DNA of 64,000 bases from Chamaecyparis obtusa. Taxonomy: Eukaryota; Streptophyta; Pinopsida; Cupressales; Cupressaceae. The stretch's first letter is position 1. Every line of letters begins with the position of its first letter. A model generated the notes under the pieces. The model searched no databases, was not told where the DNA came from, and saw nothing but the letters and a program-made list of their open reading frames with translations. Shown here piece by piece: positions 22,842 to 34,059 of the stretch. The stretch covers positions 616,001 to 680,000 of the forward strand of contig BSBK01001304.1 in the NCBI GenBank assembly GCA_027943335.1. Direction: 5' to 3'. Position numbers and translations under genes: made by a program.

Positions 22842-24269
22842 TTTTCCCCTCTTTGACTAATGTGTGATCAATTTGGGAACACATGCAGTCAAAGAATGAA
22901 GTTGAAATGTGAGATCGATTTGGGATCACAAAGCAACTCAGATCAGCCAAGAAAACAAGAGATAGCCAAGAAGGCAAGCAGTAGCATTCTGACTCCAAAG
23001 AATGAAGTGCAGAAAAATAGCAAATCTTGCATGGTCAGCCTGGTAGTGATAGTACTGAACACTTAGGAAAGAGATAGCCAATAAGATATGATGTGTCTAC
23101 CCCCTTGGGATCGAAAGTGAAATCCAAGTAGAGGGAAAGTAGAAGCAAGAGCAGCATGATCAAATCACTAGAAATCATAATCAAAGAAAGAGAATAGAAT
23201 AACCATCAAGCAGTGAAGATATGCACCACACATGGGACCTGGGGCATGAACCAAGCAGTCCCTCAACTCGAAAACACCACAGAGGGGGAAGAATTTGAAC
23301 TTGAGATTGAAAGTGAATGAAAGACTAGAAGTTTGAAAGAGATGGAGATGAAGAGGTGAAGAATGCCCCAATGAAGATTGAAGGATCAGGCCTCAAAAGG
23401 TTAACCAACTGCACAGAAGAAGGAAAAAGATGATTTGGATGATCAAGGTGAACTTGAATTTTAGTTTTGATCCCAAAATGAATAGAAAATGATGGGATAT
23501 GAAAGACAAGAAGTGAAAGACATGAGTAGGAAGAAGCGAAAGGTGAGCGTAGTTGATTAACAAGTCCATGAAAAATAAATGAGAGCTCTCTCCATATGCA
23601 AGATGTAAAACTAAACTAACATGAACCTAACAATGCAAGCTACATGAAAAGTGGTTTACTTGCAAGGTTACAATGCTAATAGACATCTAATATTCATCAT
23701 TGAGCGTTATTGGTAGCGTCGCAAGATCATACAATACACACTAGCATAACTATGTAGATATGAATATGATCTTTATCAGATAGAAATGTGGAAATCCCAC
23801 CTAGGCATTAAAGACATGTAGGTCAAGATGACTAGTGTAGTGAGATTACCTAAGTTTGATATAGCAAGATTATGTGCACATCAAGACACAAGAAAGTCAA
23901 GATGACTATAAGCATGCACTTGCAAAACAATCAAGGATAATACCTTGTAGGTCTATAGTGGCAACTAAGACCAACATAAATGCTCATGACAGTGAGGACC
24001 AACAAAATATACCCACAAGCAGATAAAGAAATAAAACATGTTCTCATTCCCTCACTCTTCTAGCTATGCATCATCGAAAATGATCATAGGGGGAGACCAC
24101 TCAGCAAAGAAAGCATCATAGACAACACACAAAGAAATAAAGCTAAGCAAGTCTCAGCGAGTCAAATGTTTAAGTGCGTGTGTGTAGGTCATAGAGTCAA
24201 ACTTTGAGTATCGCATCTGCAAATGAGAAATATCATATCATACTAGACTATAGGGTAGGACATCTGATA

Positions 24270-24336
24270 AGTGTTGAGAAACACTCGACACAAGGGTAGT
24301 GTTGAAAAACATAGTTAGGGTGGTGTTGAAAAACAC
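24270..24336. repeat. Three adjacent small hairpins
   Basis: AGTGTT-GAGA-AACACT (24270-24285), AGTGTT-GAAA-AACATA (24298-24313, imperfect) and GTGTT-GAAA-AACAC (24323-24336) follow each other at 25-28-bp spacing. On the plus strand the loops fit the GNRA pattern; on the coding (minus) strand they would be TCTC or TTTC. Confidence 0.65.
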
Positions 24337-24514
24337 TGTTTGCGAGATGCCTAAGAAACCCAGATGCACAAAGAGACCCAAGATAAGCTTAAAACAATGT
24401 ATGCCCCCTAGACTAAGAAAAGAGTTAATTCTAGGCTAGGAGAGGAAAAGCGAGAAGTGGAGCGAAGGAGTGCCATGCAAGAATGATAGACATAGGTGTA
24501 GAGGGTCTCAAGCA

Positions 24515-24720
24515 GTGCCTGTTTCTAGGTTTTCACCACTTGATAGATTTTTTTTAGGACTTTTTATAATTTTTTTGTATTTTTGCTACCAAGGAGCCTG
24601 TTTCCAGGTTTTCACCAAGGCACTTTTTCAATTTTTTCAATTTTTTAAATTTTTTTGATTTTTTTGGGTGAGACATCAAAGCGCCTATTGCTAGGTTTTC
24701 ACTAAGATGCTCATTTTTTC
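24515..24720. repeat. Three-copy sub-repeat with T-rich spacers
   Basis: GCCTGTTTCTAGGTTTTCACC-like units start near 24516, 24595 and 24682, each followed by a long T-rich run. Spacing is 79 and 87 bp. Confidence 0.65.
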
Positions 24721-24829
24721 AGTACTTTTTATGCTTTTTAGGATTTTTTCAGCATCATATATGAATTTTTTTGGAATTTTTTCAGGATCAATAAATATGT
24801 ACAAAGGATGCCCCAGACAGAAATGGGCA

Positions 24830-27800
24830 TCAAGAATCTACTTCCTCTGATGTAGAGAATTGATAGGCCCCAGGCCCAAATGCTGCAACTGTGATGATAG
24901 GAGGTCTCAACCAGTTTGACCAATAATAACCAGCCCTAAGTAATGTCTGAGCTAGTGAAGGATCGTTAGAATGTGATCCACATATGCCATCGTGGATTTC
25001 AGTTAGCACTTTTTTTGACTCCTCTATTTCTAGACACTTAAGGAGAGTTCCATCTAGACCCTTCCTATACAAGTCACCAGAGACAAAGGAAAAGTGTAAG
25101 GGATGGTAGGAAGAAGGGAGTGGTGGATTTTTAGGAGGGATATGAGGTGGAAGACATGAAAAGATGGTAGGATTGTAAGATTTGTGAGAAGGATATCGTA
25201 ATTCATCCACCATGAACTTGAAGTGAAATTTATGCTTTTTCATTTCTAAAATGGATGTTGAAGTAACCAAGGCATTACCAACTTTGTTCTTAGCTCTAGG
25301 AATGGGCTGAAGTATAATGGATATGAGATCATGCTTGAGGTAGTGCATCATTTTTTTGTAGAGAATCAGCTTGTCATCTTTTATTTGAGAATCATTATTT
25401 TTTAGTAGATTTTTATTTTTACTTTTCTTAGGTGCGGATACTACCACAATGTGGTTTTTGCCATCCGACCATTGCTCTTTTCTTTTGACTTGATGACCGT
25501 GATGTGTGATTTTTGATTCAATCTTTTTTGTTGCTAGTTCTTTGGTGGAAGAAGTAATAGGTGTTGATGTGAGATGAAATGAAGTGACTGGTTCAATAGT
25601 ATTTATGTGAAGGATGTCATCTCTGGTGACATGAGAGGTTGAGCCTATAGGGTAAGCTCCAAAAGTAGCTAGATCTAGACTTGTCATAGAAGAACTAGCG
25701 CGGTCCACTAAGGTAATACAAGGAACAAACTCATCAGACCCCACACAAGACCCATCAACCACGTCAGGTGGGTTATGAGAGATATGAACCACATCAACAT
25801 CCATATCTATCATGGGAGGATCTTCTGGAAGAGGCTTAAGATGCCGAGAAGTAGAGATACTCATGTCATTATGTGAGAGATCACCTCTTTGTAGCAGTCA
25901 TGTAATGTTGCGATGTTGTCTATCATAGTGCAATGATTCTTTAGGAACATAGGTTCTAGACATAGAGGCCTCAGCCATAGCATCAGTAGATATACACTCT
26001 TCTCCCCAAAGAAGTGAGGTAGAAGGAATTTCATCTCCCATTTGAACCATAGTGTGTAGTGGTGACTCATCTGTATCTTTGTTTGAGTTACTAAGCATGG
26101 GAGTATTTCTAGAATCCTCTCTATAGATCCACTCTTGAATAGCTTGTTCTTCTCTTTCTCCTTCTAAAGGAATGGATGAAGGAACAAAAGTATCAAAGAT
26201 CATCATAGCAGAAGTGGAAGGCTTCATCTGATTAGAAGGTCTCCCATATGACCTAGGAGAAATAGGTATAGAAGCAAAGGAATCCAGTGTATATTCACCC
26301 ATACCAAGGCTCATCATCTTAAGTGATTTCTCAGCAACAACTAGAGACATACTAGGATCAATAGAAGGTTCATTGTGAGGAACAAATTTTTCAGTACCAG
26401 CAAGAGCATTGATAGCAATAGTATGGTCCCTAGGAATCACAACCTCAGTGCCATTGTATGGAAATTTAACGCACTGATGATAAGTGGAAGGAACAGCCTG
26501 CATGTCATGGATCCAAGGATGACCCAAAAGAATGTTATATGTGAGTGGGATGTCCAATACTTGGAAGCTAATATCTTTCATGATAGGGCCCACTCAGACA
26601 GGCAGCGTGACAAGACCTTTGGAAGATCTTTCCACTTCATCATAAGCTTTTATAGTAATCTTCTTCTTAGAATCCACAGCCAATTCTGACAAACCCAATT
26701 GTTGTATGACATTGAAAGAAACAATATTTAACCCTGCACCATTGTCTATCAGGACTCGGTGGACTCAGGTATTGTAGACTAGAACTTCAATGTGTAAAGC
26801 TAGATTATGTGGGTGAGCAATAGATATGTCATCTTTTGTAGAAAAAGAGAGAGATAGCAGAGATGAAATGTGGTTGACGATAGCCTGAAATTGATCTAGA
26901 TCAATGTCATTGGGAACACATGTTGTACATAGAGCCTCATCAAGAATCTCTCTATGTGAAGAGGATAACTGAAGCAACTCAAGGATAGATATCTATGCTA
27001 GTGTCTTTTGCGAATGTTGAACAAGCTCATAGCTAGGGGTGGCTAAAGGAGCCACTTGTTTGGAAGGCAAAGCTTGCTTGGGATCTTGAACAGTTTTAAG
27101 GACAATCTTGGCTTGCCCCCTAGTAACAGCATTCAGTGTCTCACTTTGGGAAGATGAACTACCACGTGTTTGCAAGACTAACTTTGGCTTACCATGATTG
27201 GTGTTATTATCATCTTGAGACCTCATCATTAGAACACTCTCAAGGGGCTCTACCATGTTAATCACAAGCATATTAGAAGGATACGTGTAATTGATCTTTG
27301 CATCATGATTCTTCTTATGTGTTTGAGAGGTTTCCCCCTTATCATGCTTAGGTAGAGGATCTTTGAAAGCTGTGTGATCAAAATTTTTAGTTAAGCCATC
27401 AGTGGAGATTGTGTTGTTATCAATGAGGTGTCAAATATCATCCTTAAGCCTAAAACAATTATCTGTTAGATGTCCCTTGTTTCTGTGATAATGGTAGTAA
27501 TGATCCTCTCTCCACCAATTAGGTTTATTTATCAAATCCCAGTTACCAGGTTTATCAGGAAGCGTAAGATATCCATTGTCAACCAACATCTTAAGGATCA
27601 CATCATAAGGTTCTACCAACTTGATATAGACTTGCTTTCAAAATGACTTCTTAGGCTTATCTACATATTGAGGTTTAGGAGCATTGTGAGTGTTGTTAGC
27701 TTCTTGTTGATTTTCTGCATAGATAGCATTGGAGAGATTGAAAGTAGACTCTTTAACTTTAGGAGCATCAACAACCCCATCATTAACAACATACTTGTTC

Positions 27801-28969
27801 TTATTCCAAGGTTTTTTCTTGTCTTTTCCATTGCCTTTAGCATCTTTATTAATAACAATATCCCCTTTTCTTATAGCTACATCCTCAATCTGATATGCAC
27901 TTTCAACCATGTCATGGAAGGAGGAGAACAGTTGCTTCCTTAGATCATAAAATAGCTCAGGCACAAGTGTGTTGATGAAAATGTCAATCTTTTCTCTTTC
28001 GGGTAGCTGATGAGGATATCGAGAATACAATGACCTCCAACATTGTAAGTAAGTTGAAAATGGCTCACCTTGATGTTGTCTTAGATTACCAAGATCTATC
28101 ACAGTGATAGGTTGTTGGATGTTGTAAGAGTACTGTTGGGTAAATCATTGAGCTAACTCATCAAAAGTCTTAAGTGGTGGTGTCAATTTTGCAAACCATT
28201 CCAAAGCTTGGCCTCTTAAGCTTCAAGGGAATAAGCATAGGAGATATGTGTCTTCATGAAGAAAGTCCATACTAAGAGCATAAAAATGATGCACATGGTC
28301 ATGAGGGTCACCATTTCCATCATACTTGTCATATTTAGGAACCTCAATATCCTTAGGAAATGGGACCATGTATAGATCTTTATCAAAAGGAAGAGCACAA
28401 ATTGATTCTATGAAAGAGACCTTTGGAGGCTCTCTTTCTATTACCATTTGGGTAACGCATTGATTTGTCTGACGTAGTTCTTCCTGAAGGACTTCCAATT
28501 TAGTTGGTACTCTTTGTTGGACAATTTGTCTGACATCATAGCCGGGAGGAAGCTTGTATCCTCTAGAAGTCATATATTGAAAATATTGATTGCCATTACA
28601 CTCTAAAAGCTTATGCATCATTCGTTGGAAATCCACATCTTGTTCACATCTCATAAGATCCTCACTAGAAATCTCATCATTAGCCTCTACCTCATGTTGA
28701 GAGGAAGGAGGTCTAGGAGGTGAAGAAGGCATAGAAAAAGTTGGCCTTGAAGGAGATCTTGGCGGTGTGTTGTTGCCATTGTTGCCATTGTTAAAAAGAG
28801 GTCTATGCTCATGATTACTAGTCTTAGGTTGCTCATGAAATGTCCCTCCATAAGCCATGCACCTAGCAGCATCCATCCTTTGTTGATTGTGTTCTTTTTC
28901 TAAGTGTGCTTGGTTATCCTTACGCTCAAAGTGCTCTTGCAAGAGTTGAAATTTTTCTTGTTCAGTCAA
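24830..28969 (-). pseudogene. T gag-protease polyprotein with RT deleted
   Basis: A single phase runs from the ATG at 28969 to 24830 (1,380 codons) with about eight internal stops, nearly all TGA. Order: a Pro/Asn-rich N-terminus; Gypsy gag domain (about 28340-27880: SLRGQALEWFAKL, then FSTYLQCWRSLYSRYP); a knuckle-like HYHRNKGHLTDNC that lacks its first cysteine (about 27500); aspartic protease with DNGAG (26731-26745) and YNILLGHPWIHDMQ (about 26530); a long acidic linker; the C-terminal edge of RNase H (YKKMMHYLKH, IPRAKNK, about 25355-25290); and part of an integrase H2C2 region (HDGICGSH, LLRAGYYW, about 25005-24920). The RT, most of RNase H and the integrase core are absent, yet the phase is kept across the gap. 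Tat-like by order and motifs. Probably moved with helper enzymes. Confidence 0.75.
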
Positions 28970-31192
28970 AGTGAGTGAGACACTATCTATGTTTTTGGGG
29001 GTCTTGAATGCATAAAAGAGGAAACCTCCTTTGTACCACAGTGTAGCCTTAGATTTCTCAGATTGGTCAGAACTAGAACTGTCATTGCTAATGGGTGCTT
29101 TGGAATGTCTAGTTGGAGAATGTAACTATGTATAATTGAACGGAGGATGACTCTCCTGCTCAAATTGAGACCGAGTTGTAACCGACATGAAAAGAGATGT
29201 TGGTTGACTAATAGAATGAGACAAAGTTTCTTAGATTTGAGATAAGAAAAGCTAATAAAGATCACTTGTCAAAGTAGAACAATAGAGAGATGGCTCATCA
29301 AAAGTGCTCAAGTACTTACAACAATCAATTGACTAAAGCCGAGCAATGAGCAAGAAGCTCAATAAGCAAGTAGCTAGAGAGGTAACCATGATGCGACAAG
29401 TGATCAAGAGTAGCATTCATTAAACTCAAACCCAATAGTTTTAGCTCATTTGTTTTAGTCTAGAACAAATCTAAGCATGTAGGTAACAAACCAGTTTCAG
29501 GTAAGAATAGAAAAAGACACTCTACGATAGGTTAAAGTGCAAGTTTAGCAACTCCGAATTGCAACAACAACAAGATAGCAAAAAGATTCTAGGTGACACT
29601 TTCCAGGCAGACAGGGTGATATTTCTCAGTCGAGAGATACTTCGCCTTAAACTAGGTGATAGAACTCAATATACCAGAGTGATAGACTTCAAGAAAAGAA
29701 AGCGATAGATAGTAGGCATGAACTATCGCATGATATTTCTCAATAAGGCGCACGATACTGTTGCAGACTTGGGTGACTCTTTGACCAGTGAACATAAAAA
29801 TCTCAGTTTTGAAGCGTTTTGATCAAGTTTGAAGATTGGATAGTGCAATTTCTCAGTTTGACAAGTAGTAACAGTAGATAAAAGATAGGTTTGCAAACAA
29901 TATAGGATCAAACATGTCATAGAACACTTGAAACAAGGGCAAAAGAAACCTTGCCAAGACAAGCACGTGTGATATCAAAATAAAGAACCTTATGAATGCT
30001 ACCGTTTGTTTGAATGTTGAGGACGTTTACACTGGTATAGCACAATCAAAGACAATTCAAGCAATTACTACCTAGAAGTACAAGGCTCATTACTTAGCAA
30101 CGTGGCCCACAACTTGATGCTCCCTTGCCTCACACCAAGTGGTTGCCCACAAGAGATATTGGTGTTGTCATGGAAGTGTCAAAAAACACAACCAAAGGAA
30201 CACATATGGTGAGTGTCTTGGGGTGATCCGGGTAAGTCCACTTGGATCAATCCTTGTACCAAGAAGCTAAGTGGCTAAACTAAGGTGGCCTCTATCTAAT
30301 GGTTCGTAGTAAGGATTTCCATTCATAACACCCCTCTTGCTCCTCATAAAGGACTAGGACCTCGCGGCCTGAAGAGTACCTTAAGCATTCTTGCTCAATG
30401 CTTTCCCCATGGTCGCAATCCCATGAGCTACTCACATGAAGTGAAGACAAGTGTTATGTCTACCAAGGTTTTGTGTCCTCGATAGCCTTGAGATTATAGT
30501 GAGTTGGAATCACTTGCCACCAAGGAAAATGATGACAAGGTTGTCCCCACTTGGGTTGTTCCTCTTGATTGCTCAAGAGCAGGCCCGCTAAAGGATCCTA
30601 AGCTAAACAAAGAGTGGATTAATTCTTGAGGTTCAAAGTTTTTGGTTCACCACAAGGGTGAAGAGCATACTCCCCTATCTCAAGAATCTCTCCCAAACAC
30701 ACCAAGCAAAGATTCAATTACCCCCTTCCTTTCAAAATCCCAAGATGGGTCAAGATTTATGTTTCACCACAAGGGTGAAGAGCATACTCTCCTACCACCT
30801 CAAAATTTCTACAACAAGGTATTAAGTGCCTATGAAAGGAAACAACTAGTATATGCCACACTTAATAAAGAAAGCAATTAACCAAGTACTTGATTTGGTT
30901 TCTATGCTTAGGGCAGCCCTACAAAAACCATTAGTAGCCCTCTTTGACATGCGATTTTAGCAAATTTCAAGCAAGAAGCACCTACAACCACAACTTGTTA
31001 GACCAACAAGAGTTAGGAGAATCAAAATCCATAATCTAACAATGATTAGTACATGAAAAATCAAATAATCTACAAAAATAACTGATCAAATGATAAAATC
31101 TGAAAATGAAACCATCATGGTTGGATTAGGCTCGGAAAGACCTTTCCAACGATATATCACACTTAAACTTTTGATACCATTTGAAAAATTTC
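28970..31192 (-). other. T 5' leader region, no 5' LTR found
   Basis: About 2.2 kb upstream of T gag. I searched it for sequence matching the 3' LTR at 21893-22841 and found none. It contains a 27-bp direct repeat at 30646 and 30763 and a small palindrome GGAAAG-AC-CTTTCC at 31134-31147. The end at 31192 abuts the truncated left LTR of G. Confidence 0.45.
30646..30789. repeat. 27-bp direct repeat, 117-bp spacing, with internal stem
   Basis: TTCACCACAAGGGTGAAGAG and the next seven bases occur identically at 30646-30672 and 30763-30789. Each copy holds the inverted repeat TTCACC-ACAAG-GGTGAA. The spacing is a multiple of three, so a plus-strand frame repeats HHKGEEHT, but no protein family is recognised. 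Confidence 0.7.
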
Positions 31193-33875
31193 AATCAATA
31201 GGTGGGCTTGATTCTCAAGGTAGGCACTCAAGTTTGACAAGAAAATAGTCCAATTGATGAGGATTGAAAGGAATCCTCCTTCTTCTTAGAGATCCACATC
31301 ACTCAAGTGGGTATTTCCTTATTTGGACACTCAAGACACTTGATGATAAACAATAGGCCTCCAAATACATTAGTGTGGAATAGTCTTCAAACCCCTTCAA
31401 GTAACTTGTACCCCAATGAAGCAAATTCTTATGCAACAACCCTACTTGCATAGAATCAGTCTAAAGACTAGAGAGAACCTACTATTACTACCAACATGAA
31501 AGGAAAAGCTATTTGAATGATTTTGATGTTGGGTTGAAAGGACCCCTGAGATATCCTAAGTCTCTGATAGACCAGTGCCTTATCCAATGGGCAGAAGAGT
31601 CAAATACCTCACTGTAATAGAGCTATGAAACAAGAGGACAACACATTCAAATATGTTAGTGCCTTACACCAAGCATATACCACTAATCAGACCATACTTC
31701 AACTATCCATCTATGTACCCAAATGAGTTATCACTTATTCAAAGGATTTTAACCCTCCCCTTAAAAAAGACCTATAAATAGATGATACATTAACTGACAT
31801 CCACTGGAAGACAAGCATGAGACACCCTTGATATCTCAGCTCATACACACTTGAAAACCAATCTTGAACTTAGTTATCTCAACGAAGACAACTCTATTGC
31901 AGACACTCACTAGAAATGCAAATAGAAAAACTACAACACCCTTGATGCTATAATCAATAAGTCCAGGATTCAAATGGAGACAATCTGATAATAGTAGAAA
32001 TATATTAAATCTCATACATAGGACAAACTATTACAATTTGTATCATATTCTCAGGAAACTAGAGAGGAAAGAGGGAACTCTATATGTAGAGAAAAGGAAA
32101 TATCTATAGGAAAAGGACCCTTCACTTGGAACCAATTCTCCTCAAAAAATTTGTAGAAGAAGGAACCCTTCTAAATGATCTTGAAAATCCTTTTACAGGA
32201 ACAAGGATTGCAACAAGCTATAGATCATCTAGGGCAAAATTTAGGTCTGCAACCACCCAGTACAACAAGAAATGAAAGATTATAGAGAAGCCTAGAAACC
32301 ATGGAAAATTAGATCAAATCTGATGTACAATGCATTGGTTTCATAACCATAGGCTAACTGTGATGAAAATAGAAGTAATTTCATGTTGCAGGAAGAACAA
32401 ACATCGATGCCAAAGCAAGCTTGAAGACTTCGCATGTACTAACCATGGAGATCTCAGACATCAATCAAAACCCTAGCTGCCTACAAAGAAAAATAGGCCT
32501 TCACATTTAACTCATCACGGAAACCTAGGAAGCAAGATTAGATCAGGACAGACACATAGTCACAGAATGAAAGTCTTAATTTTAGTTTAACTCTGTGAAC
32601 TGGTGACAACACGTGCTAAAAGTCACCACTTAAGATATCTGGCAAACTAGCAACTAAAGGAACTTTTCTAGTTCATGGAAATAATAGTGCCACCACTAAA
32701 GTATCACGTGAACTAGCAACAAAGAGAAAAAATTGTCCAGACCACCACATTTTATCCATACTATCAAAAACATTGAGATATCACACTAGGCCCGCTAAGG
32801 AAAATCAACGGCTGGTCGCATGATCGCATGGACCGGCAAGATTCCACATGGTCACATGACCACGATTGATCTGTTATCTTTCCAACAATACTTGGGCTTG
32901 TCTACCATTATGCCACCTCAGACCAACTGGAAGATGCCACACCACCACCTACCACCAGGCCCCAGCACAATGTGGCACCCTTGTCGCATGATTGCATGTC
33001 AAAAATCTTTGACATGTGATCATGTGATAGCCAACCATAAGCTGCCACATAACCACCTTCGGGACCATAGCCTTTCCGCCATCGGGCCCCACGCGCAAGG
33101 AAGGAAACTTGTAACATGATTGCAAGCCATGAAACTAGCCATTGCAATCATGTGACAAGGTCAAAAGACCACCAAACATTTAGAGATTATGCGACTAAGG
33201 AGAAACAGACCACCCACTAGGTCGCTAAAGGTTAGGCACCTAACTGCCAGAAACAAGAGACCTAGCGATGACCACCAGTCATAGAATCTCAGAATACCCT
33301 AGCCTCGAGACATGCTAAAAACCCTTTCCACATCACTCCTCAGCTACCAATCAGAACTAAACATGTCACCAGTTCCCTAATAGCACCTGGAGTTACCAGT
33401 CACATGGTCGCATGTCAAAAAAATCTGACATGCGTTCATGCAACAACCAATCATTTTGAAACCTTTGGAGACTAGGGCCCACCATCTAGTTAGACTTGCA
33501 TAGTTAGAGAATGCCAACAAATAGATCAGAAGTGCAAGGTCTAAAACACATAGGGTTTTCAGTGAAAGATCAAAAATATCTAGGGTTTTCATAAATATTA
33601 TGGGTTTTCAACACTTAGGCAGATTCTGAAATTATTTCTTGCAGACCTTAAAACTTGAATATCTCCCTGGGTTTTGCAATTTAGGAGATGTGATCTGAAC
33701 TAGAGCAAGGTGATACATTAAAGAGCATAGGGCTAAGAGTGCAAACCATGAATCATTATGGATTTTCTTTGCACATTAAAACTATGATTACAGGCCGGGT
33801 AGAGACAACTTTTACAAAACTTGTAGGGAAGAGGTCATTTTCAAAATATTTTTGCTATGACTGGAAAATGACCCA
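31193..33875 (-). repeat. G 3' LTR (left copy), shortened
   Basis: Matches 35802-38900 but lacks the first 32 bp and carries a 394-bp internal deletion relative to the other copy; the deletion point is at ACACATAG (about 32550). The end GGAAAATGACCCA matches the right copy. Confidence 0.85.
32815..33445. repeat. Array of CATG-centred inverted repeats in G 3' LTR
   Basis: Perfect stems: CATGTCAAA at 32995-33003 with TTTGACATG at 33008-33016; CATGATTGCAA at 33115-33125 with TTGCAATCATG at 33142-33152; GCATGTCA at 33411-33418 with TGACATGC at 33427-33434. Related motifs such as GTCGCATGATCGCATGG (32815-32831) lie between. The last stem is unchanged in the other LTR (38436-38443 with 38452-38459). 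Confidence 0.75.
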
Positions 33876-34059
33876 ATAGTGGCTCTATCTAAGGATGCAT
33901 GCCTCTTGTAGGAATGAAAAGAATCTAGATCTCTCAAAGAAGAAGACCACCTACTAGGAAAAACATAGAGACCTCAGAAAACACAAGGGACAGATAGGAA
34001 AGGGAAACTATTCACAAAATGTACATTTTTTACAAAAAACTTGCAGCAACAAACAAGAG
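33876..34059 (-). other. G 3' untranslated region
   Basis: Short stretch between the gag stop (34060) and the 3' LTR. No clear polypurine tract is visible before the LTR start TGGGTCATTTTCC (minus strand). Confidence 0.45.

Larger units (their letters stand above)
22842..24829 (-). other. T 3' untranslated region with hairpins and sub-repeats
   Basis: About 2 kb without a supported gene. It begins (right side) with three T-rich sub-repeats at 24515-24720, has three adjacent hairpins at 24270-24336, and ends at the purine tract next to the LTR. The middle is purine-rich on the plus strand (22860-23560). Confidence 0.55.
21893..31192 (-). mobile_element. T: Tat-like Gypsy element with gag-protease but no RT, minus strand
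   Basis: Contains a 3' LTR (21893-22841), a polypurine tract, a 2-kb 3' region and one long gag-protease frame (24830-28969). RT and the integrase core are deleted. The 5' side (28970-31192) has no recognisable LTR, so the right end is approximate and probably lost in a deletion next to G. Insertion was into E's 3' LTR. Confidence 0.7.

Noticed and set aside
30627..30884. Small plus-strand gene with repeated HHKGEEHT
   Set aside because: Short, no convincing start (opens at TTG), made mostly of a direct repeat; kept only as a repeat.
31168..31179. TGGTATCAAAAG on the minus strand as a primer-binding site
   Set aside because: The only LTR to its right is that of G, whose primer site is already at 35749-35766; probably chance or a fragment.
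28970..31192. A 5' LTR for T
   Set aside because: Compared by eye with 21893-22841; no shared blocks, including the conserved start TGTATACACC.
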